Positions 1 through 12,606 of a stretch of 64,000 nucleotides of DNA are shown here, one piece after another. Position 1 is the stretch's first letter. Each line of letters opens with the position of its first letter. The DNA comes from Strix aluco (taxonomy: Eukaryota > Chordata > Aves > Strigiformes > Strigidae), in the NCBI RefSeq assembly GCF_031877795.1, contig NC_133934.1, positions 26,477,716 to 26,541,715 of the forward strand, read 5' to 3'. A program made the translations under genes and the position numbers. The notes beneath the pieces are model-generated. The model saw nothing but the letters and a program-made list of their open reading frames with translations, was not told the origin of the DNA and ran no database searches.

Positions 1-3000
1 TAAATTCATCAGAGCCCACATACAGACTGAAGTCGGAGTGACTCTGAAGAGTCTCAAGACGGTGTGAATTAGGGCACAGCTCCACAGTATGATTTCCCAG
101 GAGGCAGAGCCAGTGTAAGAGTCCCTGAAGATGTCTCTCAAACCAGCTTCACTGCTAGATAAAATGTAGTGGAGAACTCCATCCTCACAAATGTATATGG
201 GTACCAGAAACCAATGTTAGCATCAGAAATGGAGTGGCACACCTAGCCGCAACTCTAGGATGAGTATGCTTTCATCTACATAACAAATCCAGCTCAGACC
301 AGAGTGCTCCAATTTGCCCAAGAACCTAAACTAAGAACAATAAGCAAAGATGTCAAAACAAGCAAAATTAAATGGCAGTCTTTTTACTTTGTAATCTGAC
401 TGAAGGTGTTTTAACCTCTAAAGGGAAACAAAGGCTAGGACTGAACGAGCTTTGGAAAACATTACACGCCACCCCCCCTCTCCCAGCTGAGGTCTAGAAA
501 CACAGCCTTTAACTCGGTTTTCACTCCCAGTTCAAAGAGATTTTTTTTAACAACTTATTAGGTTTTCTACTGACCTACTTCCAGTTGAACCAATGTGTAT
601 ATATTCTACAAAGATACAGTTTTTGTACTTGGTGAACCCTGCCATTTCCTAAAGCAAAATTCTCATGATTTTACAGCAGTCTAGACTACCAGTTCCAACT
701 GGAACAAAGCTGAAATCTTATTTCCAGATTTCTCAATTTCCCTTAGGCTGCAGAGTTATGCATACTTTCATATTCTACATACATTTTCTAAGAAAAAATG
801 TCACTAACAGCTCACAAATGCAACTCCTAGACCTTCATTTACTGACTTCACATAAGCAAAAATAGTACTTCTTTTCTTGCCACTGGAATATTACTGGCAA
901 TAGCAGAACTGTGAGTGTTAAGAGAAGAGATGGATTAGAAGTTTTTCAGAAACAGTGACATGTGCCAACTACATTTACAAAGGATGACTGAATAACGTAT
1001 TTAAATAAACATGTATTTTCAGCAAAAAGCTTTAAAGTTGCCTTGCATTTCTTTGTTTTGTTTTGTAAGTGAATGAATGTTAACTCTGCAGCAAGTCAGT
1101 GCTGAGAAAGAACCACCTGTCAAAAAACATACAGGGTAACCTTTTCCACCTCCCCCCAGAATCTGAATTCTGTTTCTACCATGAAAAGTACTGAGTTTAC
1201 TTTATTTTATTCTTATTACTGCAACAGCTTTAGAATTAAACTTTACTTATTCTACAATACATTGTGCCATTGCATGAACAAAGGGGCATAATTTCTGAAT
1301 CTTCACTGTTTCATGTAAACAAAGTTTTTAAACAAAAATTATATCCTTTCTGACTGACTAGGACATCAGGACTGAAGCCCACAGAAAGACACTGCAGTCA
1401 GTAAGAATTAAGTGACCAAGTAGCAAGTTTTACTCTTTTAAATCACAAGAAAAGAACAATTTTTATATTCCTCAAAATTTAATTTCAAATAATTCCCTAC
1501 TAAATTATGAATATGGTTTGATTACATTTCAATAATGAGTTTATTATGGAGAATCATTTACTGCATTTTGGATAATCAAGTACATGCATATATTCCAAAT
1601 AGTAACAGAAGAACACAGTTAAACCATAAAATTATATTAAAATAACAGGATTTGCCCTGCTTTGACTACTCTATCTCTCTGAAAGTAGAGTAAAAATTTT
1701 AAGGGTAAATATCCAACAGCATTTTCCTTTCATTAAATTGGTAACACAAGTAAAGTAAATCAGTTTCTTTTTTTCAAGGAACAACTTATTTTAACAAACT
1801 TCACATTCACGCTATGGCATCATTATAAAGCTCAAACTGCAATTTTCTTAATATTCAGCACTTCCTAAGTTCAACTCTACTTTCACTTCACATTTTGCTT
1901 CAGCATTTGTACCATCATCGTGATTCTAAGAAGCCAAAATAAACAGAAAAAACAAATTATGTAAGAAAAATACTATAGAAAACATTAACTAAAGAACTTA
2001 GTGATCATCTGCTGAGGTTTCTGGCTACTTTGAGTGGTTGGGGGTGGTGGTGTGTTTTTCATTTTTGCTTTACCCTTTCTGTAATAGCATATTGCATAAG
2101 CAATTTTCATCAAGACGATCAAGAAATCCAGGCATCGGTTTTAGTTGTTAAAAACCACCACTTTAAGCTAAAAAATTAGTAATATTTTCAAATACCACGC
2201 AGAGCCTGTGAGTTAAGAGAGTATTAAAGAGTTTTGTGCTTTATTTTAGTTGTCTATCTCCTTTACTGCTGCTATATGAAATGATTTTATCATAAGCAGC
2301 AAAATTAACGAAGGCTGGTTTCCAACAGATCTGTTCCCCATCACTCTCCTCCAAGAGGGCTGCCAACTCACTCCCTCCTGTATCCCTCACTCTCTCCTCC
2401 CGCACTACCTGCCCACTTTCCTCTCAGTGCCGTGCCTGGAGAGCTGGGGAGGGGGCAGCACATCCCCTACAACATTTGAAGCACCGATGTGGGAGTTGGT
2501 TGAATTTATTCCAGCTAGTTTACGGGCTGCTGCCTTTTGAAACGTTTAACAGTGCTAGTCCATTTTCCTTTGTATAAACAGAATTCGGATGTCTATTCTG
2601 CTTAGGACCAATTAGACAAATCTCGCATCTCTGAAACCTTTGCCCAACCGCCAGCAAGTTTTGAACTAACGTAACTTCAGGGAAGATCAGTAACAAAGAA
2701 ATTAGACTAGCTGATCAGATAAAAACCTTATTTCATTAAAAAAGCAAGCTAAAAGCATCTGTCCAGACAAAGCACTATCATATATGCAAAGTAAACTGAA
2801 AAACAAATATGTTTTCTTTCAATTTTTGACAGACATTCTTGGGCACTTAAAACTACAGTAATAAGATTTTCATAATAAGTACAAGTTTGAAGTTGGCCTT
2901 TTGATGGCCTCTCATGTCAGATGCAGTGATAAAGTAGTTTAAAGATAAGTTACACAATATTAATAAAAATATTGTAAACCTGCAGATCTAAAGCTATTCT

Positions 3001-6000
3001 GTGATGGTCAATCAGGTTATTTCCATAGAAAGACATAAGAAAGACAGAGACTACAATTGCAGAGGAAAGGGAATTCGTTAATGACTGCAAGCAAATGCTA
3101 ATACTACTAAACATTAACATAACTACTTTTTTTTTTTTCAAGCATGTGCATTTTTCAGGTGCTGTAGCAAGCAAAGAAGGGGGTAGAGGAAGACTCCAGA
3201 AAGATTTTGTTTTTCCGAACTCCTTTTAAAATGTTCTTTTGCTCTTTCATCTTTAATGTCTGTATCAGTTCAAAAAATTATTTGTATATAGAAAAGACAT
3301 AGGTCTCTTTAATGCTTATGAATGTATTTTGCCAGTACAAAACTTTTTCTCTGCTTCAACAGTTTGGGAAGTTTTAATAAATCTGGAGATAGATGTCATA
3401 ATTTCTACCACGAGGTATTAAAATACAACACTAAAAACATAATGTCAGGCCTAAAACTGCTAGTGACTACCAAACAGTGTTTCAGCAGAAGGTGACAGGC
3501 TCTATTCCTTAAAGACAATAGAGTACCATTAAGATTAGGTATGTAACAGAGCAACTAGAAAGAAATGGGAACTCACTTGAGAATAACTAAAGACATTAAA
3601 AAAGCTGACCAATCTTCACAGTAAATTTGAATGGATTTTTCCCCCACTGTGTCTGCAAAACTGATCCTAACACTGCAGCTTTGACATCTCCATCAGATAA
3701 GTACGTACCGCCTGTGTCACATAAGCGAAACGCATGCTTAGGGTATCCCATGCTAGCTAGATACTGCAAAGTTTTCAACCTTCATTTCTAAGCAGGAACA
3801 TACTTCGTGCCAATTTTATCTTTGTTTACCTTTAACAGTACTTCATCACACTTAAGACATCTTTGCAACAGCCAAATTCTGATGTCAGCACAGCAGTGGG
3901 AATACAGTTCATTAGCTTACTGCAGCTGCAGCGCCAGCAAACACACATTGCTTTGAGTGACACCAATAATAAGCATGTGTTTTAGATTTCTAGGTAACAA
4001 TGGTGATCAAGAAGATACTGAGGTCAGGAAAAAATTCATATATGAAGAATTTTTAACATAGATTGGGGACTAGACAAAAGTTTGGTTTCTGTAACTACCA
4101 AAATGGCTATAATATATACTGTGAACAAACGATCTGCTAATTATTTTGTCTGTTTTTCTTTCTGGTAGCAAAAGATGCACATACGCATTAAGCAGACAAA
4201 ATAGTATGAATTGATTCAAGTAGACAAGGAAGAAAAGTAACCCCAAATGATGTTTGATTTCCCATCCTATCAATCATCTCCATATTACTGTCTGCAAACC
4301 AAGGGATAATTTTTCTTTCACTTCATAGCACTGTTGTGAGATTAACACTTCGTTTATGAGTCTTTAAGCACAGCTAAGGCTCCTGCTGTTTTGCAAACTT
4401 ATGCATACAAACTTCTCATAAGAATACAGTGATATGTCAAGGATTTTGTATCCAAACTTTATTTAAAATATTTGAATACACAAAACGTCTCCCACATTAT
4501 ACCATAAAAATACATACTGACAGACACATCCACCTAATTTATATGATTAAAGCATGTCACTTATACTAAAGACTACATCAGTTCAGCTCTGCTGCAACCT
4601 TCCAATATGACCCTAAAAAATATTTAACCAACAATTTTTTAAATTTCAATTTCAATTAATGCTCTTTCTTCAGGAAAGGGGGGCAAAACCAGAAATTCCT
4701 CTTTTACTACTTGTCATTTGTTATTTTGTATGCTTTTATCACAACAACTCTTATTCATCTCTTCCAAGGTAAACAATCCTGTACTTCTCAAACCTCTAGT
4801 CAGCCTCCTCAATCCTAATATTACAGTATTTGGTAAGTGATTACATATCTTTTTTTTTTTTTTCCTTAAAAAAACCCACCCAAAAACTTGAAGCCATTAC
4901 TTGGTTCAGTCCACGGAAAGGACTGGCTCCGGAGTTAATCAAGGCTATTTGGTAGAGAAGCGTATTGCCCAAAGGCCATCTTTCTTATTTATTGAATCTG
5001 GAAGACTACAACTGAAAGAAAATATTGCAGGAAAGGAATATTCTATGCCATGTTTTAAAACAGTTAAGTCTGAAGACTTGCATGATCTCCTCCCACCTAT
5101 TACAAAGTTTCTATATGATGCTTGTTAAACAGCCTGTAACAAAGTTTTCACAGAAAATGTTCATCATTTTCTGGGTTCTTAAGCAGAGACAATGAGGGTT
5201 GGTTTACAGAAGCGCTGGGCGCTCAGAAATGTAACTGAAATCAAAGGAACTTGTGGTCCGAACATGTAAAGTGCAACAGAATGCACAGTCACTTCAGAAG
5301 ACACATTTTAGAAATGGCAAATCAAGCATATTAAGCCAACTTGTCTGTCTTGTGTTTGGGTTTGGTTTTTTTCCCTTTCAGTAGCTCTTCAGTTCCCCAT
5401 CTTTTAAAACTGCGGTTAACATCATGTCCTCACCTCACAAAAAAGCCTTAGCACAAGAAGAAAATTAGTAATTCTTTGAGGTTTATAATAGAATAAATGA
5501 GGGCACAAGGACTTCAGAACTAGTCTGTTCATTTTGGTGGTCAGTCATCAGAAGCTATCGTTCCTAATTCAGCAACCTCTGTTTTTTCCCCCCTTTCAAA
5601 TTGGGGCTTCTTTTCTTTCACGATATATTTATCATATTGTTGCCAGGAAACCATTAGAATAATATTGTACGTGTGAAATTGCCATTAATTAATGATGCAC
5701 GTGTAACAAAAGAAAATTATCAGATACAAAACCAAAGGGTTTCATCATCAATCAACTTGAAATTCAGTAACATCTGGGTGAGCCTACACGGTCTATTTCT
5801 CTAAGGACTGATAAAATTGGGACATTTACAAAGCAAACAGCTAATATTCCGTTGGAAAAAAAAAAAATAATCAGAACAAGATTTCTTCTCCTCTGACTAG
5901 TGGCTTGTCCTAGTTAATGAAAAACTTGATTGTTACAAGAGTCAAACTAATTAAAAAGATTAAACTATGAGCAAAATCAAATTAGAAATTTCGCTTTAGG

Positions 6001-9000
6001 CTTATGTGGCCAGCAATAGCTCAAAACCATTGCAAACTGCAGTCTGCAGTTACATACAACTAATGGAAGTTTAAAAATTTTTAGAATAATTAACCACCAA
6101 TCATTTCTGTAACCTGGCTATACAACCTCCACAAAACTACTTATAATTCTTAAATATAAGCATGTAAGTACATGCAAGTCAGAGGTCTAAGCCATGAAAA
6201 TACCCATGTCATCTAAGTCTTGCCAGCAAATAGTGTTTAACTGATACAATCCAACACAGTTAATACGTATACCTTTTCCCCCAAAACATACCAAATTCTA
6301 GTGTATGCCATAATAGAAAATAGATTTTCTTCTCCCAGATGATACTCTAATTTGTATTTTTGTTTCATTCAAAATAACTACCTAAGCACAGCCAAGTCAG
6401 ATCAGAGGTCCATCTAACTACACAATCTCAGAGTGGTCATTAACTTATGCAGAAATATCAGGGTGAGTAAAGACCCAGCTTTTTTTTCCCTCTCGCATAC
6501 CTCTAGCTTACTTCAAAACATTTAAGTAGCAAACAAGCAACCTTTCTCAATTTTAACATTATGTAACAGATGCCTAAAAAACACCTGTGCATAATATGAT
6601 AAATTATTAACATTAACTATTTCTAGTGATATGAGGATAATCTTCCAAATATAAAGACACAACAGTCCCAACTACAAAAAGCCCAACATTTCATCATCAG
6701 AGGAACATGCAGAAAGACAATGGGAAGAAGGAGAGGGAGTGTTCACTCTGGCACAAATACATATCAGATAACTAAGAAATGCCAAGGGACAAGATAAGGA
6801 AGACTCCAAGGCACACTAGGAGTGCTAACTTCTCCAGATGATCGCAAGCTAGGCCTTGGGGTGAGGTGGCAGACGGAGAATTGGGGAGAGGGTGAAAGGG
6901 TGTGCGTGTGTGTGTAAATCAGAAGAAACTTTCACAGAAAGCGTCTTGACAGACTGTCACCATGGGAAAAGCAACAAGACTACTGGACTGATTAAAAACA
7001 AAAGGAAAAGTCACTCCCCAAAACAAAAAAACCCAGAAAACAGAATATTAACCCCAACTATGACAAAGAAAAACTACATCACCCTCAATGAATTCTAACT
7101 TTAAGAACTCTTAGTTTCACAAAACCAGGTTTTGTGAAACAAAGGCCTTAAACCTTTGTTAAAAATCTCTATGCTGAAACAAATTTATCACTCCTTTTCC
7201 TTTGGAAGGTTTCAGATACTTCCTTTTTTTGTGGGGTGGGGGGTGTGTACTTTTGTATCTGCAGTGTCTGATTAAATGTGCTTTTTATAGATTTTATGAA
7301 TTAGCATTGCTTAGACTGATATCCAAAGGTAAAAGAAAACACTCCACTATAAATGTTTTCTTTTTTCTACACACTTGCCGTACACTTCACCAAACTGTAC
7401 AGTTGTCGATACAAAGCTGTCTCTGAACACATCATTATGCATTTTTTTTTTTTTTTTTTTTTTACTTAAGAAAAAGATCTGGCGGGTGAGATAGTTTTGC
7501 AGAAACAATGCAGAAGTCCCCATCTCTATCTCAAAAGATAATATTTCCAAACTTTCACGTTCAGATCAACTCTGAAGTTCCTTTAACACTCTAAGGCAGG
7601 ACTACCACAGAAAGAAGTTGCTTTTTCCCCTATACCAGCACAAGTATTTGTGAGCTCTCACAATAAATCAGGCAAGAAAATGACTCAGGCTAAAACTAAT
7701 ACAGGTTTGGGGTTTTTTTTCCTCCTAACTTTTAACCCAGATCTGTTCACCCATCCATTTTGGCACGAGGCAAAACAAAATGCTTGTAGAGACGTACAGA
7801 ACAGAGGCTGGGACAAGCAGCAGAGCGAGCCACTTCTTTCAGTGGCAGTTCTAGCTTTACCTACAAAGGCTGCTTAAGTCAGTCTCTGAGAAAGTCAATA
7901 TGCATTTTGCATTGGTGGGGCTATTTTTAGTATATCTGACAATTAAGTACACTACTATTAATCTTATTCATAATGATTACAAGATTTTACATAAATAACA
8001 CCAATATATTCTCTTGCGACCAAAGAAAGTTATATCCGAGATTAATAGTTTACTGACAACAATATACCAGTCTAGAGTTTGAAAAAGCAGTAAAATAGAA
8101 TCAATTTTGAAAAAATTTCAATAGTCATAGAGAAGCTTTGCATCAAAGCAGATGCTGAGTTTCTGAAACTTTTCAACCTTCAACGATCTTACGGGAAGAA
8201 ATACAATATTGCTAGTACAATTGTTTTCAACTTGTATTTAGTTGCTGGGTCGATTTTGGAACTGAAGGAGGACTACTTGGGTGCCTTAGAATTGTTTATT
8301 GTTTCCCGTTTCTATCATTTGTTTAAATAAAAGTTATTACCTCTCCCCACAAGCCTTACTAAACTGACAAGCATCTGACTTACAGCCCTGAAACCAATCA
8401 CTATATAACTTGAACAGATGAACTGTAAAGAGGAACATTAGCCTTAAAAAAAAAAAACCAAAACAAAAACACACAACCAAACCATTTTGTAGTCAAAGTA
8501 CAGTAAGCCTCAACTCTCTGCTACATCCTACCTGCCTTGTTTGGTTAAACTTAATTGGATCTATTAAATAGACACTTGTCCCCAGCCATAGCACACCACA
8601 GTTAAAATCACTTCTTCAATAGCTGAAATTATACATCGCATACTGTCCCACTCCAAGAAGGCACCAACCCATCATTGTAATCTAACACACCAGGAACCAC
8701 ACTTGACTCCACCAAGCACCTGAACTGGTGTTTCATTCATCATACATATGCAATCCAGAGGCTTCTCCTTTCTACATCACTCAGAAGGTACGTGTTGATT
8801 TCAAAATTCTCAACACTTCAATTTTCAGTGCTAATGTTATCATGCAGATATATCAAAACACTGTAAAAGAATCTGGCCTACATTTTATTACCCACAACCC
8901 CAAGCAGAAGGAGGGAAAGCATAGAAAAACATTCTTTTTAAAAGTCTTTGGCACAAAAGCTGCTGCTCAGGCACTCTGGGACAGGTGCCCAGAACGTCTC

Positions 9001-11114
9001 AAGTTCCAATAATAAGAAAAGCCTTCATTACGAGAAGAGGTCTGGACACATAAATACAGATGTGATATCAGAAAAGTTGCTAATAAGGACACAAATTTGT
9101 AACCAATTAAGTTGACCATGACTTCAATAAGCTAAAAGAACAAACGTTTGCAGGAACTGACCCAAAGCCTGGTGGCCAAAACACCAAGTTACACACACGT
9201 CTTCTATAAGAGATACACTGAGCATCTTTAGATCATGCATAGCCAAGGCATCAAAAAAATCTAGTTTCGAGGACTGATTCATGCCTGAATTTGTACACTC
9301 TGCTAAAGCTGGCTTTTATCATTAAGTTCTATTTAAAGTTGTGGAAAATTATCTTTTAACTGAACAAAACTTTTTCAAGCATTTCCATCTCAAGCACTGC
9401 ATCATCACAATATTCCACATGCCAAAATGAATGTTTTTATAAATCAATTTGATATAAATAAGCATGTATTTCATAAACAAAGACTATATACTTGTTCTAA
9501 AGTGTACAGTACTTCTGATTTTCTTGATGCTTTAGTAAAGCCAATATCTGACAAAAAAAATTCCTCAAACTCAGATTAAGCAGTACCAATGAAATAAGAA
9601 AAATCTTCCTTTGTTGTTTCAGTGATGGTAGATCCACTAGCAAAGTATTTGTTCCCATTTAGTCTACAGTCTCGAGGTAACCTGAATACCTTAACAGTCG
9701 TTCATAAAAAAATGACAGGAAAAAAAAAAAATCTCCTCTTAGCCTGGAAATTATGTCCAACACACACATGACTTCTATTATTCCTATTATCTAGAAGTGG
9801 CACAGCTCACCACTCCAAGTTTTACAACTCAGACAAAATAAAATACCCATTTCAACAAGCACCTCAAAACCACACTTCTCCCCATTTCACACAGACTTCA
9901 ATCCAAAGTCTCCATCCAAACAATCAAAACTCCCAGATTTTCTCCTGTAACTGGCAATATTCCACTGGAGTTTTGAAAATACTAGGCTGGACTTTTCCAG
10001 TCAATAATTTTCAAAATTGTAATTGGACAACAATACTCATTTTCAAAGAAACAACTGACACATGCCTCACCACTCTGAAAGCAAAGCGCAAAGCCTTCAC
10101 ATTTACAGGTTAAGAGATTTTTCAATGTACTGACTAGCCAAGACCATGATTTTTATTTTTCAATATTTGTGGGGTCACTGTTGTGACGGGAAGCAGATCA
10201 TCAGGTGAGAGAACATTTCTGATCTCCAAAAAATTATTACTACATCCCCACCCTGGGCACAGGACCAAATCCCAGGTTATGACAATTTACTGGTCCAAAG
10301 ACCATGGCTTTAACAAACGAGCTGTGCCAATATTTGATCAATGCTCAACTTTATTCTTTATTTTCAGCATAGAGTGAAGAAATGTTTTTAATTAATGGTT
10401 TAATGTTTCCAGTGGAAAAAGGGATTAAAAAAATAAAAAACAGAGATAAGCCTCACAGTCCCCCAGAATACTGTCAAGCAAACAGAGAAGATACTTTTCT
10501 AACAGTCCTTTTTGCTTATGAAAATTTAGAAACTTTGCCAAGCACCAGTTACACTGAATAGGAAAGAAACTATAAGTATTATATCAAATTGCAAAATCTG
10601 AGGCAGGTTTTACATATGAAACAATTTCAAAGTTCCATCTACAAACTCCAGAAATTCATCTTTGCTGTTTCTAAACTGTTCTATCTTTTCAGTCCAGAAC
10701 ACCCTTAACTAGATCTACTTGTTTTCCCCGCTCAACTATGCTTGCTCAAAGTGCTGGAACCAACAGAAACCTTCTACCTTACCACCAAAAATTTTCAGTA
10801 ACATATCCTGTAATTATTACTTATGATTTCACTTCAGACCTCTCCCCAAAACTGTGGATGTGTTTCACATACAAATTAGCAGCTTAATATATCAATTCTG
10901 GCTCAGACAGAACTCTGAGAGTACACTCACAAATTACAAAAATGACTCCTCTTTTAAGGAAAAGCAAGGAAGTGGTATTCCCGTAAAGGTCCGCAGGCAA
11001 GGAGATATTTCAACAATGACAAGGGAACTCCAGCAGTTCTCCTTTCCAGTGATGAAACGTTTACCTTAGGAAGCAAAAGTTGCAGGGAGGGGGGTAGTGG
11101 TCAGGATCGCTCAC
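1..11114 (-). other. PDS5A: PDS5A intron after the first coding exon
   Basis: This stretch lies downstream of the PDS5A donor at 11114/11113 on the minus strand, so it is intronic. I looked for the next conserved PDS5A block (beginning MVVKTFMDMDQ in vertebrates) on the minus strand and did not find it, so the intron runs past the left edge. The DNA is AT-rich, with simple tracts: a 22-base T run at 7442-7463, a short GT tract near 6899-6916, and A-rich tracts near 8447-8470. A 60-codon minus-strand frame at 3596-3778 has protein-like composition, but I recognise no family and there is no support that it is used. No other gene or RNA was seen. Confidence 0.8.
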
Positions 11115-11234
11115 CTTTAACCGTTTAACCACCTCATCGTTGGTAATTTTGTCCGTAATCTCCTTCACTCCAGGAGGATAGTAAATGATTTTACCGTCGG
11201 CAGCAGGTTTTGGCTGGGTAGCAGGGAAGTCCAT
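11115..11234 (-). CDS. PDS5A: PDS5A first coding exon (cohesin-associated factor, N-terminus only)
   Basis: This exon encodes the first 40 residues of PDS5A. The family is nuclear and built of HEAT repeats. It binds the cohesin SCC1-SMC ring with WAPL, sororin and the ESCO acetyltransferases, and controls cohesin release and sister-chromatid cohesion. On the minus strand, ATG at 11234-11232 sits in a strong Kozak context (A at -3, G at +4). The translation opens [15 protein letters not shown] and continues [19 protein letters not shown]. The PPGVKEI-DKI core is shared by vertebrate PDS5A and PDS5B, while the MDF...QPKPA start is specific to PDS5A. The exon ends in phase 0 after Lys40, with donor AAG|GTGAGC at 11115/11114. 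The rest of the protein, more than 1200 residues in the family, lies beyond the left edge. N4BP2 starts on the opposite strand to the right, as in human 4p14. An in-frame extension upstream is possible and is reported as a finding. Confidence 0.93.
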
Positions 11235-11285
11235 CCTGGTGCTGCTGGTTATAAACTTTCCTTCTCCACAGTCCTCTACCGGCCT
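11235..11285 (-). other. PDS5A: PDS5A 5' untranslated part of the first coding exon
   Basis: On the minus strand a pyrimidine-rich tract (TTTTGTTTTCTGACCGATAG) ends at 11286 and makes a plausible 3' splice site, so this exon would begin at 11285. The 51 bases before the ATG contain no stop in the MDF frame. A second AG ten bases downstream (GGTAG|AGGAC) is an alternative acceptor that would shift the upstream frame. The boundary is inferred from splice consensus only. Confidence 0.55.
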
Positions 11286-11755
11286 CTATCGGTCAGAAAA
11301 CAAAAGTTCAGCAGAATGGAAACGACTTTCTAACCCTCTTTTTCCATTTCTCACCCTCAATTCGCAGAAGGCCCCGGTTAGCACCCCGCCGGCTGCGCCC
11401 CCCGCCGCCGCCCCCGCCGCATCCCCCCGCCCCGGGCGGCGCTGAAGCGCGGCCCGGCCCGCCGCCGCCGCCGCTCCCCGCAACTCCGGCCCCTCCATTC
11501 CCCTCCGGCGCCTCCTTTCATTGCGGGGCTGCTCCAGCCCAACACTGTTAGTTCGGAGCCGACGATTTTACAATGAAATTTCGGGCTCGATCGAAGGATG
11601 CCCCGGGGCCGCGGGCTCGTTACGGCCCCAGGGAGGGGCCGGGGGGCGCAATTCCCGGCCCCGGCGGGGGCTCGGAGCCGGCACACCGGCCCCGGAGCCG
11701 GGAGACGAGGCCTAAACAGTTAGGCCTCAAAACTATCAGGAGGCAGAGAAACCAA

Positions 11756-11791
11756 CAGGAGAGGGAGAGGGAGGGAGGGAGGGAGGGAGGC
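11756..11791. repeat. GGGA-rich simple repeat
   Basis: A run of GGGA/GAGG units lies in the PDS5A CpG island, probably in intron 1. On the plus strand the repeated GGG runs could form a G-quadruplex, but this is inference. Confidence 0.8.
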
Positions 11792-12280
11792 GGCGGCGAG
11801 CACAAACAAAACACCCCCGCCGGCCCCCCAACCCGGCGCCGAGCCCCCCGCCCGGCCCCCCCGCGGCGGCGGGAGCCCCCCCGGGGAGGGGGCCAGGCCA
11901 CTCTCCACTTTCCATTTGTTCCCGCAACTTCATGCCCCCTCAGCCCCTCGCCCCGCAGCCCCTCCTCGCCCCGCCGCCCCGCACCCGGCCGGGCCCACAA
12001 AGAGCCCCCCCCACCCCCCGGCTCCGCGCACACGCCCCCGCCGGCCGCGGGCGACGGGGAGGGGGGCAGCGGGGACGGAGGGAAGCGGGACCCGGAGCCG
12101 CCTTTACCTCATGCAGCTCCGGAAGGTGCAGCATTGAGTAGCCTCCGTGCCGGGTGGTCCTCGCCGCTCCGCCGCCACCCCCGCCGGCCGCTGCCCTGGC
12201 TGCTCCCGCCGCCTCCCTGCTCCGCGGTGCGGCGGCGGCTCCTGCTCGGGGAGGGGTGGGGGGAGGGGGAGGCTGCTCGG

Positions 12281-12305
12281 TGGCGGCAGCGGCGGCGGCG
12301 GCGGC
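12281..12305. repeat. GCG/CGG trinucleotide tract in the PDS5A island
   Basis: Interrupted GGC units occur here (tggcggcagc followed by ggcggcggcg). About 17 bases of this tract are missing from the otherwise matching copy in the N4BP2 island, which suggests an expansion or contraction after the duplication. Confidence 0.75.
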
Positions 12306-12427
12306 TGGGGAGAGGGGGAGGCTCCGGCGGAGCGTGCGCCGCGGGGACACAGTGCCGCTCTCCGTCCGGCCGGGGAAGGACAGCCCGGGAGGAGGCTCCG
12401 CGCCGCCCCCCTCCCCCTGCCCGCCCG
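12296..12427 (-). repeat. Promoter block shared with the N4BP2 island (PDS5A copy)
   Basis: This block pairs with 29954-30084 in reverse complement, position for position (coordinates sum to 42381 over the core). I count mismatches only at 12306 (t/c) and 12405 (g/a), and 60 consecutive bases match at 12321-12380. Beyond a small gap on each side, similarity continues to about 12273 and about 12461. Relative to PDS5A transcription it reads in the same sense as the other copy does relative to N4BP2. Confidence 0.93.
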
Positions 12428-12594
12428 CCCTCGGGCCTGGGGCCGGGCCCGCAGCGCCGCCCAGCCAGGATCCCCCAGCCCCAGCCGCGGGGCAGGGGCG
12501 AGGCCGGCCAGTAAGTCTCCTACCCCGCCGAGCCCCGCGCAGGGCGGCGGCGGCGGGCAGTACCGGGCACGGCCGCCGCAGCGCTGCCTCCCCC

Positions 12595-12606
12595 TTGGCG
12601 CCAAAA
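12595..12606 (-). promoter_or_regulatory. E2F-like palindromic site upstream of PDS5A
   Basis: The minus strand reads TTTTGGCGCCAA. It contains the E2F consensus form TTTGGCGC and a 10-base palindrome TTGGCGCCAA. It lies about 170 bases upstream of the shared block, in the expected promoter position. E2F control would suit a cell-cycle cohesin factor, but no functional evidence is in the sequence. Confidence 0.4.

Larger units (their letters stand above)
12108..12430 (-). other. PDS5A: Probable PDS5A non-coding first exon / transcription start region
   Basis: A strong donor, ATGAG|GTAAAGG, lies at 12108/12107 on the minus strand, inside the CpG island and about 820 bases upstream of the acceptor at 11286. 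This gives the usual layout of a GC-rich first exon spliced to the ATG exon. The 5' end is not visible from sequence, so the upper limit given is only the edge of the block shared with the N4BP2 island. A weak-context ATG at 12134-12132 begins nine codons that run to the donor in phase 0. A GCG-rich tract at 12281-12305 lies within the exon or its promoter. Confidence 0.5.

Noticed and set aside
8728-9012. 94-codon plus-strand frame in the PDS5A intron
   Set aside because: No recognisable domain, no splice context and on the strand opposite PDS5A. Length is within chance for this much sequence.
11573-12514. Long plus-strand open frame (313 codons) through the PDS5A CpG island
   Set aside because: It is rich in Pro, Arg, Gly and Ala, and overlapping long frames occur on both strands and in all phases. 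This is what GC-rich DNA without AT-rich stop codons gives. No domain, no splice logic.
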